Assembly (NCBI GenBank): GCA_050944035.1
Contig: JBMNQH010000003.1
Location: 88,882 to 152,881, forward strand
DNA from: JBMNQH01 sp050944035
GTDB lineage: Bacteria > Bacillota > Clostridia > Oscillospirales > Oscillospiraceae
Length of the DNA stretch: 64,000 nucleotides
Direction: 5' to 3'
Part shown: piece by piece, positions 53,080-61,713 of the stretch
Numbering within the stretch: the stretch's first letter is position 1
Layout: each line of letters starts with the position of its first letter
Made by a program: the position numbers and the translations under genes
Notes under the pieces: generated by a model
Database searches by the model: none
The model's input: only the letters and a program-made list of their open reading frames with translations
What the model was told of the DNA's origin: nothing

Positions 53080-53922
53080 TTACTTTCTGCAAAACATAAT
53101 GCCCAGGCAGTTTGGACCGCAGTGATTGGAAATCGTACATCCCGCTTTGTTGTGCAGGATTTCCTGAAATGGACCCAATTCTCGAATCTTTTGTTCGACC
53201 TGCTGAACAATGTCCGGATCCATTCCGGAATTTACGATAAACATACGTTCATAGTCAATATCATCCCGGTTTTTCAAACGATCTTCCACATACTTACACA
53301 GACACTTCACTGTGGTACCACGGTATTTCTTCCCAACGCCCATTTTCCCGTCTTTTACTTCAATACAGGGCTTTAGTCCCAGAATATTGGCGCCCAAAGC
53401 TGCAACGGTACTACAACGGCCACCTTTGCGCAGATACTCCAACGTATCCAATACAAAGCTGACCTCGAGTTTTTCTTTTCTTTCATCGAGGATGCGTTTG
53501 ATCTCACCAGCCTCCACACCGCTGTGCGCCAATTGGGCCGCCTGAATTGCCAAATAACCGATTCCGTTTGACAAATTTCTGGAATCAACAACATAGACCT
53601 CTGTCAGATCAGACGCTGCAAGCACGGCATTCTGATAGCAGGCGGACATTTCGCTGCTGATGGTAAAATGAACAATGGCATCGTATTCTTCGCGCCACTG
53701 CCGGAATACTTTTGCATAATCTGTCATATTAACTGCGGCTGTGCTGCAAACGTCATTGCTGTTTTCCACATAATCATAAATATCCTGCGGCGTAATGTCA
53801 ATACCGTCTCGAAGTGCCTCTTCGCCGCGGACAATATAAAGCGGTGTAATTCCAATATCGTAAGTCTCGATGAGTTCTGGAGAGAGATCGCAGGTACTGT
53901 CTGCGGAAACCTTAATTCTCAT
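53080..53922 (-). CDS. DegV-family fatty-acid-binding protein
   Basis: A 280-aa two-domain cytoplasmic protein that binds a fatty acid and, in Firmicutes, works with fatty-acid kinase FakA (FakB role). It has IKVSADSTCDLSPELIETYDI, STAAVNMTDY, HFTISSEMSACYQNA (ligand-carboxylate binding Ser/Thr), VVDSRNLSNGIGYLAIQA and DTLEYLRKGGRCS. AGGGAG precedes the ATG. No fakA in the window. Monocistronic, inserted between mutL and miaA. Confidence 0.93.
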   Translation of the reverse strand: MRIKVSADSTCDLSPELIETYDIGITPLYIVRGEEALRDGIDITPQDIYDYVENSNDVCSTAAVNMTDYAKVFRQWREEYDAIVHFTISSEMSACYQNAVLAASDLTEVYVVDSRNLSNGIGYLAIQAAQLAHSGVEAGEIKRILDERKEKLEVSFVLDTLEYLRKGGRCSTVAALGANILGLKPCIEVKDGKMGVGKKYRGTTVKCLCKYVEDRLKNRDDIDYERMFIVNSGMDPDIVQQVEQKIRELGPFQEILHNKAGCTISNHCGPNCLGIMFCRK

Positions 53923-54043
53923 ACAATAATTCTCCCTTTATCTGGTATAATGCAAATAACTCACTAGAATACACTATAGCATTTTTTTCGAAAAATTGGA
54001 AGAGTCAATTCCAATTCCACTTTTTTACAGGAGGTAACGGTTT

Positions 54044-54988
54044 ATGCCGTCCAACATTATGGTTATTACCGGCCCGACTGCCACGGGAAAAACAGCCCTT
54101 GGCATTTTACTGGCCAAAGAATTCAACGGTGAGGTTGTATCTGCCGACTCCATGCAAATCTATCAGCGGATGAACATTGGCACGGCCAAACCAACGCCCG
54201 AAGAAATGGGCGAGATTCCTCACCACATGATTGACATTGTCGATCCAGCAGAACCCTATTCTGTAGCCCAATATGTGAGCGATGCCAGCCATTGCGTGGA
54301 TAACATTCTCTCCCGCGGAAAACTCCCCATTGTGGTCGGTGGAACCGGACTCTATATCGACTCCCTGATTTCCGGCCGTACGTTTGCAGACCATCCCGGC
54401 AATCCATCAGTTCGCCAGACTCTATTGGATCGCTACGATGCCATCGGCGGGGAGGCCATGCGTCTGGAACTGGCCAAAGTGGATCCGGAACGGGCGGAAA
54501 AGCTGCATCCCCGCGACAAGCGCCGCATCATTCGGGCACTGGAGGTGTTCCAGCTGACCGGAAAAACGATCACCCAACACGATAAGGAAACACGGGAACT
54601 GCCGCCCAGGTACCATGCCGCCCAGATCGCTTTGACTTTTGCAGATCGCACTGCTCTTTACGAACGCATTGACCGGCGGGTGGACTGCATGGTAGAGGCC
54701 GGCCTGTTCGATGAAGTGCGGACATTGCTTGCAGAAGGTCTGGATGCACACTGCACCGCCATGCAGGCCATCGGCTATAAAGAGGTGGTCCGGGCACTAA
54801 ACGGTGAACTGCGCGCCCAGGAAGCCATCGATCTCATCAAGCAGGAAAGCCGCCGCTATGCCAAACGGCAGTTGACATGGCTGCGCCGCAATCCAGATCT
54901 TTGCTGGATTCGATGGGAAGGCCAACCCAACTTTGAAAAAGCTCGACAAAGTTCGACAAGTTTTGCGTATAATTGCGGTATACAATGA
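54044..54988 (+). CDS. miaA: tRNA dimethylallyltransferase MiaA
   Basis: A 314-aa enzyme that adds the dimethylallyl group to A37 of UNN-reading tRNAs, providing the substrate for MiaB. It has VITGPTATGKTALG (P-loop), VVSADSMQIYQRMNIGTAKPT, HHMIDIVDP, GGTGLYIDSLI and the basic LHPRDKRRIIRALEVF. AGGAGGTAA precedes the ATG. hfq follows 119 nt later, the classical miaA-hfq order. A 7-bp inverted repeat ATTGGAA-N7-TTCCAAT (53995-54015) lies just upstream; its role is unknown. Confidence 0.97.
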   Translation: MPSNIMVITGPTATGKTALGILLAKEFNGEVVSADSMQIYQRMNIGTAKPTPEEMGEIPHHMIDIVDPAEPYSVAQYVSDASHCVDNILSRGKLPIVVGGTGLYIDSLISGRTFADHPGNPSVRQTLLDRYDAIGGEAMRLELAKVDPERAEKLHPRDKRRIIRALEVFQLTGKTITQHDKETRELPPRYHAAQIALTFADRTALYERIDRRVDCMVEAGLFDEVRTLLAEGLDAHCTAMQAIGYKEVVRALNGELRAQEAIDLIKQESRRYAKRQLTWLRRNPDLCWIRWEGQPNFEKARQSSTSFAYNCGIQ

Positions 54989-55107
54989 GGACAGCTTGTC
55001 GCACTCCTATTTTTTTGGAAGAGTTCGGCAAAATTTACTATTTTATTGGGTTGCCGGCTGTGCTATAATTGAAATCGTAAGCCGGCACCGAAAGGATGTT
55101 GGCAAAT

Positions 55108-55335
55108 ATGCAGAAAACACAGAATTTACAAGACATTTTCCTCAATCAGGCCCGGCGTGATAAAATCATTGTCACGGTGTTCCTGGTCAATGGCTTCCAG
55201 ATGCGCGGTGTGATCCGCGGATTCGACAATTTTATTGTCGTCATGGACTCAGATGGGAAACAGCAGATGATCTATAAGCATGCGATCTCAACAATCATAC
55301 CGCCCAAACCGATTGATTTTCGGGAGACGGTCTGA
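55108..55335 (+). CDS. hfq: RNA chaperone Hfq
   Basis: A 75-aa Sm-like hexameric RNA chaperone: QNLQDIFLNQARRDKIIVTVFL (Sm1), NGFQMRGVIRGFDNFIVVM and YKHAISTIIP (Sm2). I chose the second ATG (55108) because AAAGGA is well spaced to it; the ATG at 55096 is too close to any ribosome site. A TATAAT lies about 40 nt upstream without a clear -35. Confidence 0.96.
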   Translation: MQKTQNLQDIFLNQARRDKIIVTVFLVNGFQMRGVIRGFDNFIVVMDSDGKQQMIYKHAISTIIPPKPIDFRETV

Positions 55336-55356
55336 CGGTTTTGCGACGATTCGGGT

Positions 55357-56241
55357 ATGAAACGCACGAATCGATTTCTAACCGCCGCTGCACTCCTGAT
55401 CTTGGCCGCAGTTGCGGTTTACACAGTTGCATACATATGGCATAGCGTTCATACAGTTCGCACGGTCGCCGCAGTTGCGGAGACCGTGCAGCAGATGGGG
55501 CATGCCAAGGGGATCCTGGTTCGGGATGAGATGGTCATTGACGGCGGAGACGACGTCACAGTGATCGTTGCTGAAGACGGAGAACGCGTTGCCGCGGGCA
55601 GTACACTTGCCTTCTGCGGCACGCGGATCACCGCTGCCTGTTCCGGGATTTTTCTTTCGCAGCTGGACGGTTACGAACATTTAACCCCTCCCATTTTGGA
55701 ACAACTGACGCCATCGCGTCTGGATCTTCTGGAGGACAGTCGTCGTCCCATCGACGAAAACAGTCCTGGAAAACTGATCTGCTCTTCCCACTGGTACTAT
55801 GCAGCGGTGCTTCCAAAAACAGACGCTGCGCTTCTGTCTGTGGATGCCTCTGTTACACTCAACTTTTCGGAGGCGCTTTCTGTTGAAGCAACCGTTGAAC
55901 AAATCAGCGAGGCGGAAGACGGTGCCTGTGCACTGGTTTTCTCCGCAGCAGAACAGACGCTTCCCTTTCTTCAGCTCCGGCTGGCGGAGGCAGAGCTTCT
56001 TCTGGCAGAGTACGATGGTTTTCTGGTACCAAGCACGGCGGTCTTTACAGATGCGCACGGACAAGCCGGTCTCTACACTGTAGTCGGCGGTATTGCGGAA
56101 CTTGTCGAAGTGGAAATTCTGGACATGGAAACAGAGCCGGAACTCTGTTTTGTTTCCCCGTTGGAAGACGGCATATTGTACGACGGCAGTCCTGTTGTCA
56201 GTCAATGCGGCGATGTTTCCGACGGTATGGTGCTGTCTTAA
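55357..56241 (+). CDS. HlyD-like membrane-anchored protein of the cell-division cluster
   Basis: A 294-aa protein with one N-terminal membrane helix (about 8-29) and an extracytoplasmic beta-rich region. GILVRDEMVIDGG, IVAEDGERVAAGSTLAFCG and SGIFLSQLDGYEH form a lipoyl/barrel-sandwich pattern seen in HlyD/RND adaptors. Proteins of this kind sit beside yggS-sepF in many Clostridia; function unknown. Starts 21 nt after hfq without a strong ribosome site and is probably co-transcribed with it. Confidence 0.7.
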   Translation: MKRTNRFLTAAALLILAAVAVYTVAYIWHSVHTVRTVAAVAETVQQMGHAKGILVRDEMVIDGGDDVTVIVAEDGERVAAGSTLAFCGTRITAACSGIFLSQLDGYEHLTPPILEQLTPSRLDLLEDSRRPIDENSPGKLICSSHWYYAAVLPKTDAALLSVDASVTLNFSEALSVEATVEQISEAEDGACALVFSAAEQTLPFLQLRLAEAELLLAEYDGFLVPSTAVFTDAHGQAGLYTVVGGIAELVEVEILDMETEPELCFVSPLEDGILYDGSPVVSQCGDVSDGMVLS

Positions 56242-56283
56242 CCGGCAGCGCAACTATTCTTTACAAAAAGAGAGATCATAACT

Positions 56284-56988
56284 ATGAGTATCGTTGAGAA
56301 TATCCAGGAAATCCGTCAGCGCATCGAAACTGCTGCTGTGGCATCGGGCCGCAGAGCAGACAAGATCACTCTGGTAGGCGCTGCAAAAATGAATCCCGCC
56401 GCTGCTGTGCAGGAAGCCATTCGCGCCGGTATCGATGCCATCGGCGAAAATCGCGTGCAGGAGCTGATGGAAAAACAGGAGCAGAACGCCTATACCGGTG
56501 CTCCGCTCCATCTTATCGGCCATCTGCAAAAAAACAAGGTCAAATATGTGGTCGGCGTTGTGGATCTGATTGAGTCCGTTGATTCGGAAGAGCTGCTTCA
56601 TGTCATTGCTGCACGGGCAAAAAAACTCGACATTGTACAGGATGTTTTGCTGGAAATCAACATTGCTGGAGAGGCTTCCAAAAGCGGGATGGCACCCGAA
56701 GTGCTACCCTCTGTGCTACAGGCAGCTGCCAACTATCCTTCGGTTCATGTCCGGGGATTGATGGCAATTCCTCCAATTTCTCATGAAAGTGGGGAAAACA
56801 GGGTGTATTTCGCCAGAATGTACCAGCTTTTTGTTGACATTAAAGCAAAAAAATACGATAATGTTACTATGGATTTTTTGTCCATGGGCATGAGTGGCGA
56901 CTTTGAAGATGCAATCCTCGAGGGCGCCAATATGGTGCGCATCGGTTCTGCGATTTTTGGCGCACGCACATATCCCGTCAGGCATTGA
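56284..56988 (+). CDS. yggS: YggS/PROSC-family PLP homeostasis protein
   Basis: A 234-aa single-domain PLP-binding barrel. It starts MSIVENIQEIRQRIETAAVASGR; the PLP lysine lies in VGAAKMNPAAAVQEAI (usually VSKxxP); IGENRVQEL, HLIGHLQKNKVKYV, VLLEINIAGEASKSG, LSMGMSGDFEDAI and VRIGSAIFG follow. The V-S-K is G-A-A-K here, with the lysine kept. Binds pyridoxal phosphate without catalysis. Upstream of sepF, as in most Firmicutes. Confidence 0.95.
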   Translation: MSIVENIQEIRQRIETAAVASGRRADKITLVGAAKMNPAAAVQEAIRAGIDAIGENRVQELMEKQEQNAYTGAPLHLIGHLQKNKVKYVVGVVDLIESVDSEELLHVIAARAKKLDIVQDVLLEINIAGEASKSGMAPEVLPSVLQAAANYPSVHVRGLMAIPPISHESGENRVYFARMYQLFVDIKAKKYDNVTMDFLSMGMSGDFEDAILEGANMVRIGSAIFGARTYPVRH

Positions 56989-57022
56989 TGCGGATATACT
57001 CTGACCAGGAGGTTGTTTTATA

Positions 57023-57571
57023 ATGGGATTTTTTGATGGTCTCGTTAATAATATCAGAGATTTAGCACGTCCTTACAATGATGACGATGATTTTGAACGG
57101 GACTTTGCGCCGGAGGATGTGATTCCTCCCACCCCAGTTACAGTACAGGAGCCTGCCAAACCCAAAGTTCGTACCTTTGGCCGCAGTTTCCATCGCGGTG
57201 GCGATGCGGAAGAGCCGTCCGATTATTTTGAGGCCGCGACGGCCTCCGAACCCAAAAGGGCAGCCTATAGCCAGCCTGCTTCCCCCCGTACCTCTGTACA
57301 GCCTGATGTTAAGCTTACAAAACCGGAAAGCTTTATCCGCGTAAAGGAAACGGCGGAATACCTGCGCAATGGTTATGTGGTGATTGTCAATCTACAGGAT
57401 ACCCCCAATGATGAAGCACGCCGCATTCTTGATTTTTTGAGTGGATTTGCCTATGCGCAAAACGGAAATGTTGAACGCGCCGCAGAGGGAACTTATACCA
57501 TTACCCCCAGTAATGTCAGCATTACGCGGGACTCCAATGAGGATCTCAAAAGCGGCAGTGTCACGCTTTAA
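57023..57571 (+). CDS. sepF: cell division protein SepF
   Basis: A 182-aa FtsZ-ring membrane anchor. N-terminal amphipathic membrane-binding helix (MGFFDGLVNNIRDLARPY), an acidic/Pro linker (20-110), and the globular SepF domain (about 112-182) with GYVVIVNLQDTPNDEARRILDFLSGFAYA and the final AAEGTYTITPSNV. AGGAGG precedes the ATG. In the conserved division cluster. Confidence 0.94.
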   Translation: MGFFDGLVNNIRDLARPYNDDDDFERDFAPEDVIPPTPVTVQEPAKPKVRTFGRSFHRGGDAEEPSDYFEAATASEPKRAAYSQPASPRTSVQPDVKLTKPESFIRVKETAEYLRNGYVVIVNLQDTPNDEARRILDFLSGFAYAQNGNVERAAEGTYTITPSNVSITRDSNEDLKSGSVTL

Positions 57572-57796
57572 CGGATTCTTACCGTAACAGTTTCACTGTC
57601 TGATCCTTTATTCGTTGTTTAAAATTGAGCATACCCCTGCACCGGACGTACAGATCAGGATGATGGAACCTGCGCCAGTCTCTCTTCCCTATGATATGGC
57701 TGCAAAACTGTACACATTCCGGACAAAGCATGATGAAGAAAAGATGATACTGCTGCCCTTTGCGGCAGCTTTCCAGGGAGAAAGGTAAAGATAGAT
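57572..57796 (+). other. sepF-divIVA gap without a confident gene
   Basis: In many Firmicutes ylmG and ylmH lie between sepF and divIVA; here only 225 bp separate them. A plus-strand frame open from about 57620 to 57788 lacks a start with a ribosome site. A short hairpin GCTGCC/GGCAGC lies near 57755. I see no supported coding region. Confidence 0.5.
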
Positions 57797-58711
57797 ATGA
57801 TGACTCCTCAGGACATCCGTGAAAAACAGTTTGAACGCGCAATGTTGAACGGCTATTCCTCAACTTCTGTTGATGAATTCATGGAAGAGATTGCCGTGGA
57901 ATACGCCGCACTTTGCAAAGAAATCTCTACCCAACGCAAAAAGATGAAAGTTCTCGTGGATGAGATCGAAAAATACCGTGCTTCTGACGGCGCCATGCGT
58001 ATGGCGCTGCTCCAAGCACAGAAAACCTGCGAGGAATTGACCGATTCCGCACAAAAGACCGCACAGGCCACACTGTCTGCTGCACAGAGCGAGGCGGATG
58101 CCATCCGCGCACAAGCAACAGCAGACAGTGAAGCCATCCTGGCTTCGGCACAAAAGCAGTATGACGAAATCGTCGGTGGAATCCATGCCGCCGCAGAACG
58201 CGAAGAGGTCAGACTGTCGGAAGCAAAGCGCAGTTCCGCCCAGTTTATCGCCAATATGCGCAATCTCTGCACCCGTCAATTACAGTATTTCGAGGCTTTT
58301 GCCAGCGTTGTTCCCGCGGCAGATGCAGAAGACTCCGCCCCGGTTGAAATCAACATTCCGGAAGGATCCGCTGTACCGGTCGAAGAACCGGCTGTAACAG
58401 AGGACTCCGTCCCTGTTGTAGAGGAACCCGAAGCCATAGAAAAACCTGTACCCGTTATCGAAGAATCCGAAACGGCAGACGAGTCAGATCCCGCAAAAGC
58501 AGACGAATCCTCGGAAGAATCATCGCTTGATGAAATTCTTTCCGATCAGGTGGATGACCGTTCTGCCGAACCGCTTTCCCCAGAGGAAAATCCGCTCGCC
58601 GGTTTGATGGATGGATTGTTGCATACAGAGGAAGCGGACGCATCCGACTTGGATGATGCAACTAAAAAATTTAATTTTGATGACCTCAAGGGTCTGAACT
58701 TTGGCAGATAA
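57797..58711 (+). CDS. divIVA: DivIVA-domain protein with long acidic C-terminus
   Basis: A 304-aa protein. The N-terminal lipid-binding crossed-loop motif is MTPQDIREKQFERAMLNGYSSTSVDEFME, followed by coiled coil to about residue 150 (rich in Ala/Gln/Glu: AQKTAQATLSAAQSEADAIRAQA). An acidic, Pro/Glu/Ser-rich region (about 175-285) follows, ending TKKFNFDDLKGLNFGR. Typical DivIVA proteins are 160-230 aa, so the tail is unusually long. It marks poles/septa in Firmicutes and recruits division or wall-synthesis partners. AAAGG lies upstream; the next in-frame ATG (57800) is equally possible as start. Confidence 0.9.
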   Translation: MMTPQDIREKQFERAMLNGYSSTSVDEFMEEIAVEYAALCKEISTQRKKMKVLVDEIEKYRASDGAMRMALLQAQKTCEELTDSAQKTAQATLSAAQSEADAIRAQATADSEAILASAQKQYDEIVGGIHAAAEREEVRLSEAKRSSAQFIANMRNLCTRQLQYFEAFASVVPAADAEDSAPVEINIPEGSAVPVEEPAVTEDSVPVVEEPEAIEKPVPVIEESETADESDPAKADESSEESSLDEILSDQVDDRSAEPLSPEENPLAGLMDGLLHTEEADASDLDDATKKFNFDDLKGLNFGR

Positions 58712-58748
58712 TGCTGTTTCTGCCGAACGCTTTCAAGTGGATATGATC

Positions 58749-58798
58749 GGGGCGAGAGAATTGGCGAATTTGTTCTTTCTCGCCCTGTCATCGTTTTT
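58749..58798 (+). terminator. hairpin terminator between divIVA and ileS
   Basis: Stem GGGCGAGA (58750-58757) with TCTCGCCC (58778-58785), followed by a T-rich stretch. There is no T-box specifier or GGTGGNACCGCG antiterminator in the ileS leader, so it is a plain terminator. Confidence 0.7.
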
Positions 58799-58848
58799 CT
58801 CTATACAGGAAAATACAAAACGATTATAGAAAGATAGGAGTCAACACG

Positions 58849-61659
58849 ATGTCTGAGGATTATAACAAGACAGTCAACCTGCCAAAAACAGAATTTCCCA
58901 TGCGTGCCGGTTTGCCCAAGCGGGAGCCGGAAATGCTGCAAAGCTGGTACGATATGGATCTTTATCACAAGATGATTGCCCGCAACCAGGGTAAACCCAC
59001 CTTTATTCTGCACGACGGTCCTCCCTTCTCCAACGGCCATCTGCACATGGGTCATGCTCTGAATAAATGTCTGAAGGATTTCATTGTCCGCTATAAAAAT
59101 ATGACTGGTTATCAGGCGCCCTATATCCCCGGATGGGACAACCACGGTATGCCGATCGAGAGCGCCATCATTAAGCAGAACAAACTGGATCGAAAGAAAA
59201 TGTCGATTCCCGAGTTCCGTACCGCCTGCCAGAACTTCGCACAGAATTTTGTGGATATTCAGCGTGAGGAATTCAAACGTCTCGGCGTTTTGGGCGAATG
59301 GGATACCCCTTATCTGACCATGAACCCCAAGTTTGAGGCAGAAGAAGTCAAAGTATTCGGCAAGATGTACGAGCTGGGTTATATCTATAAGGGCAAAAAG
59401 CCTGTCTACTGGTGCGCACAGGATGAAACCGCACTGGCAGAAGCCGAAATCGAGTATGCAGACGATCCGTGTACCTCTATCTTTGTGAAATTCAAAGTTG
59501 CAGACGATCACGGCAAACTGGGTCAGTATGCCGATCTGGACAAGCTTTATTTCGTGATCTGGACCACCACCACCTGGACCCTGCCCGGCAATCTGGCCAT
59601 CTCTGTCAACGGCACACTGCCTTACGTTCTGGCCAAAGCCCCCAACGGTGAAGTCTATATTCTGGCCAAGGATCTGATGGAGAGCGTCGGTAAGGCCGCA
59701 GGTATTGAAAACTTTGAGATTCTGGCCGAACTCAGCGGTAGCGAGTTTGAGCTGATGACTGCAAAGCATCCGCTGTATGACCGCGAATCCGTTGTCCTGC
59801 TCGGCGACCATGTTACGCTGGATGCCGGTACCGGCTGCGTCCACACCGCTCCCGGCTATGGTGCAGACGACTATGCCATCTGCCGCAAGTACGACAATGC
59901 AGGAAAAACCGATCTCGGCGTTCTGGTCACCGTCGATGACCGCGGTTATATGACCGAAGAAGCCGGAAAATATGCCGGTCTGAAATATGACGCCTCCAAC
60001 GAGGCCATCTACGCTGACCTCGAAGCCTGCGGCGCACTGCTGGCTTCTGAAAAGATCACCCACCAGTATCCGCATTGCTGGCGCTGCAAGAGCCCGATCA
60101 TCTACCGTGCAACCGATCAATGGTTCTGCTCTGTCGATGCATTTAAGCATGCTGCTGTTCAGGCGTGCGGTACTGTCCGTTGGCTGCCCGAATGGGGCTA
60201 TGACCGCATTTCCTCCATGGTACGTGAGCGCTCCGACTGGTGCATCTCCCGTCAGCGCCACTGGGGTCTGCCCATTCCCGTATTCTACTGTGAGGATTGC
60301 AAAAAGCCGATTTGCACCCCCGAAACCATCGACCGCATCTCTGAAATCTTTGGAGAAAAGGGGTCCAATGCCTGGTTTGAACTGGAAGCTGCTGAACTTC
60401 TGCCCAATGGCTTTGTCTGCCCCCACTGCGGTGGCGTGCATTTCTTCAAAGAAACCGACACGCTTGACGGCTGGTTTGACTCCGGCTCCACCCACATCGC
60501 TTCCATGGAACTGGATGCACCCGGCTGCTGGCCCGCTGATCTGTACCTCGAAGGTGCCGACCAGTACCGCGGATGGTTCCAGAGTTCTCTGCTGACCGCC
60601 GTCGCCACCAAGGGTACCGCGCCTTACGGTACGGTTCTGACCCACGGCTGGACGGTCGACGGTGAAGGCAAAGCCATGCACAAATCCCTTGGCAACGGCA
60701 TTGCCCCCGATGAAATCATTCCAAAGTTTGGCGCGGATCTGATTCGTCTTTGGGCCGCCTCCTCTGATTTCCGTGCAGACATGCGTTGCTCGGACAAGAT
60801 CTTCAAGCAGCTTTCCGATACCTATCTTAAGATCCGCAACACCGCAAGATACATCCTTGGCAATCTCAACGGCTTTGACCCCAATACACAGGTCTCTTAT
60901 CAAGAGATGCTGCCCATGGATCAGTGGGCGCTGACCCGTCTGAATGCACTGGTTACCAAGTGCCTTGCCGGGTATGAGAACTTCGAGTTCCATACCGTCG
61001 TCCATGCAATCCATAACTTCTGTGTTGTGGAGATGTCCAACTTCTATCTCAACGTCCTGAAGGACCGTCTGTACTGCGACAGTAAAATAAGCCTGTCCCG
61101 CAGAAGCGGACAGACTGCGATTTATGTGATTCTCGACTCCATGGTTCGTTTGCTGGCTCCCATCCTCTCCTTTACCGCAAATGAGATCTGGCTGGCTATG
61201 CCGCACCATGCCGACGCAAATACCGAGCATATCATGCTCAATGATATGCCCACTGTCCACCCCGACTGGGTACTGGATGCGGAAACCGAAGCCTTCTGGG
61301 AAAAGACGCTGCGTCTGCGCGACGACGTAAATAAGGCATTGGAGCTTTCCCGTGCGGCAAAGACCGTCGGCAAACCGCTGGAAGCAAAGATCATCCTCTA
61401 TGTCTCGGATACCGCCGCAGAAGGATTCAAACAGATTGCGGATCAGAATCTTGCAGCATTGTTTATCACCTCCGAGGTGGAAATCGTTTATGGCAATGGC
61501 GAGGGCTACGCCGCCGAAAAGTATCCCGGTGTTACCATCCAGGTCGAGGCCAGCGCTGCACCACAGTGTCCGCGCTGCTGGACCAGAAGCTGGCTGATCG
61601 GGGAAAACGCTGAACATCCTGCACTTTGCCCGCGCTGTGCCAAAGCTCTGGCAGAATAA
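58849..61659 (+). CDS. ileS: isoleucyl-tRNA synthetase
   Basis: A 936-aa class Ia synthetase. HIGH-type motif HLHMGHA at about residue 64; a CP1 editing domain with WTTTTWTLPGNLA and GTGCVHTAPGYG; KMSKS-type motif GKAMHKSLGNG; anticodon-binding domain from about 640; C-terminal zinc knuckle CPRCWTRSW...CPRC. The KMSKS variant is known in Firmicutes IleRS. TAGGAG precedes the ATG. No T-box in the 137-nt leader, unlike many Firmicutes ileS genes. Confidence 0.98.
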   Translation: MSEDYNKTVNLPKTEFPMRAGLPKREPEMLQSWYDMDLYHKMIARNQGKPTFILHDGPPFSNGHLHMGHALNKCLKDFIVRYKNMTGYQAPYIPGWDNHGMPIESAIIKQNKLDRKKMSIPEFRTACQNFAQNFVDIQREEFKRLGVLGEWDTPYLTMNPKFEAEEVKVFGKMYELGYIYKGKKPVYWCAQDETALAEAEIEYADDPCTSIFVKFKVADDHGKLGQYADLDKLYFVIWTTTTWTLPGNLAISVNGTLPYVLAKAPNGEVYILAKDLMESVGKAAGIENFEILAELSGSEFELMTAKHPLYDRESVVLLGDHVTLDAGTGCVHTAPGYGADDYAICRKYDNAGKTDLGVLVTVDDRGYMTEEAGKYAGLKYDASNEAIYADLEACGALLASEKITHQYPHCWRCKSPIIYRATDQWFCSVDAFKHAAVQACGTVRWLPEWGYDRISSMVRERSDWCISRQRHWGLPIPVFYCEDCKKPICTPETIDRISEIFGEKGSNAWFELEAAELLPNGFVCPHCGGVHFFKETDTLDGWFDSGSTHIASMELDAPGCWPADLYLEGADQYRGWFQSSLLTAVATKGTAPYGTVLTHGWTVDGEGKAMHKSLGNGIAPDEIIPKFGADLIRLWAASSDFRADMRCSDKIFKQLSDTYLKIRNTARYILGNLNGFDPNTQVSYQEMLPMDQWALTRLNALVTKCLAGYENFEFHTVVHAIHNFCVVEMSNFYLNVLKDRLYCDSKISLSRRSGQTAIYVILDSMVRLLAPILSFTANEIWLAMPHHADANTEHIMLNDMPTVHPDWVLDAETEAFWEKTLRLRDDVNKALELSRAAKTVGKPLEAKIILYVSDTAAEGFKQIADQNLAALFITSEVEIVYGNGEGYAAEKYPGVTIQVEASAAPQCPRCWTRSWLIGENAEHPALCPRCAKALAE

Positions 61660-61713
61660 TCCGCGCAATTGAACTGCATGCAAATTTGACACGGTATACA
61701 GGAGGAACTTTTT

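Noticed and set aside
57579..57863. Open frame on the minus strand between sepF and divIVA
   Set aside because: No ribosome site, overlaps the divIVA start and lacks recognisable features.
58712..58848. Possible T-box leader for ileS
   Set aside because: No AGTA-loop, specifier stem or GGTGGNACCGCG-type antiterminator sequence is present; only a simple terminator hairpin.
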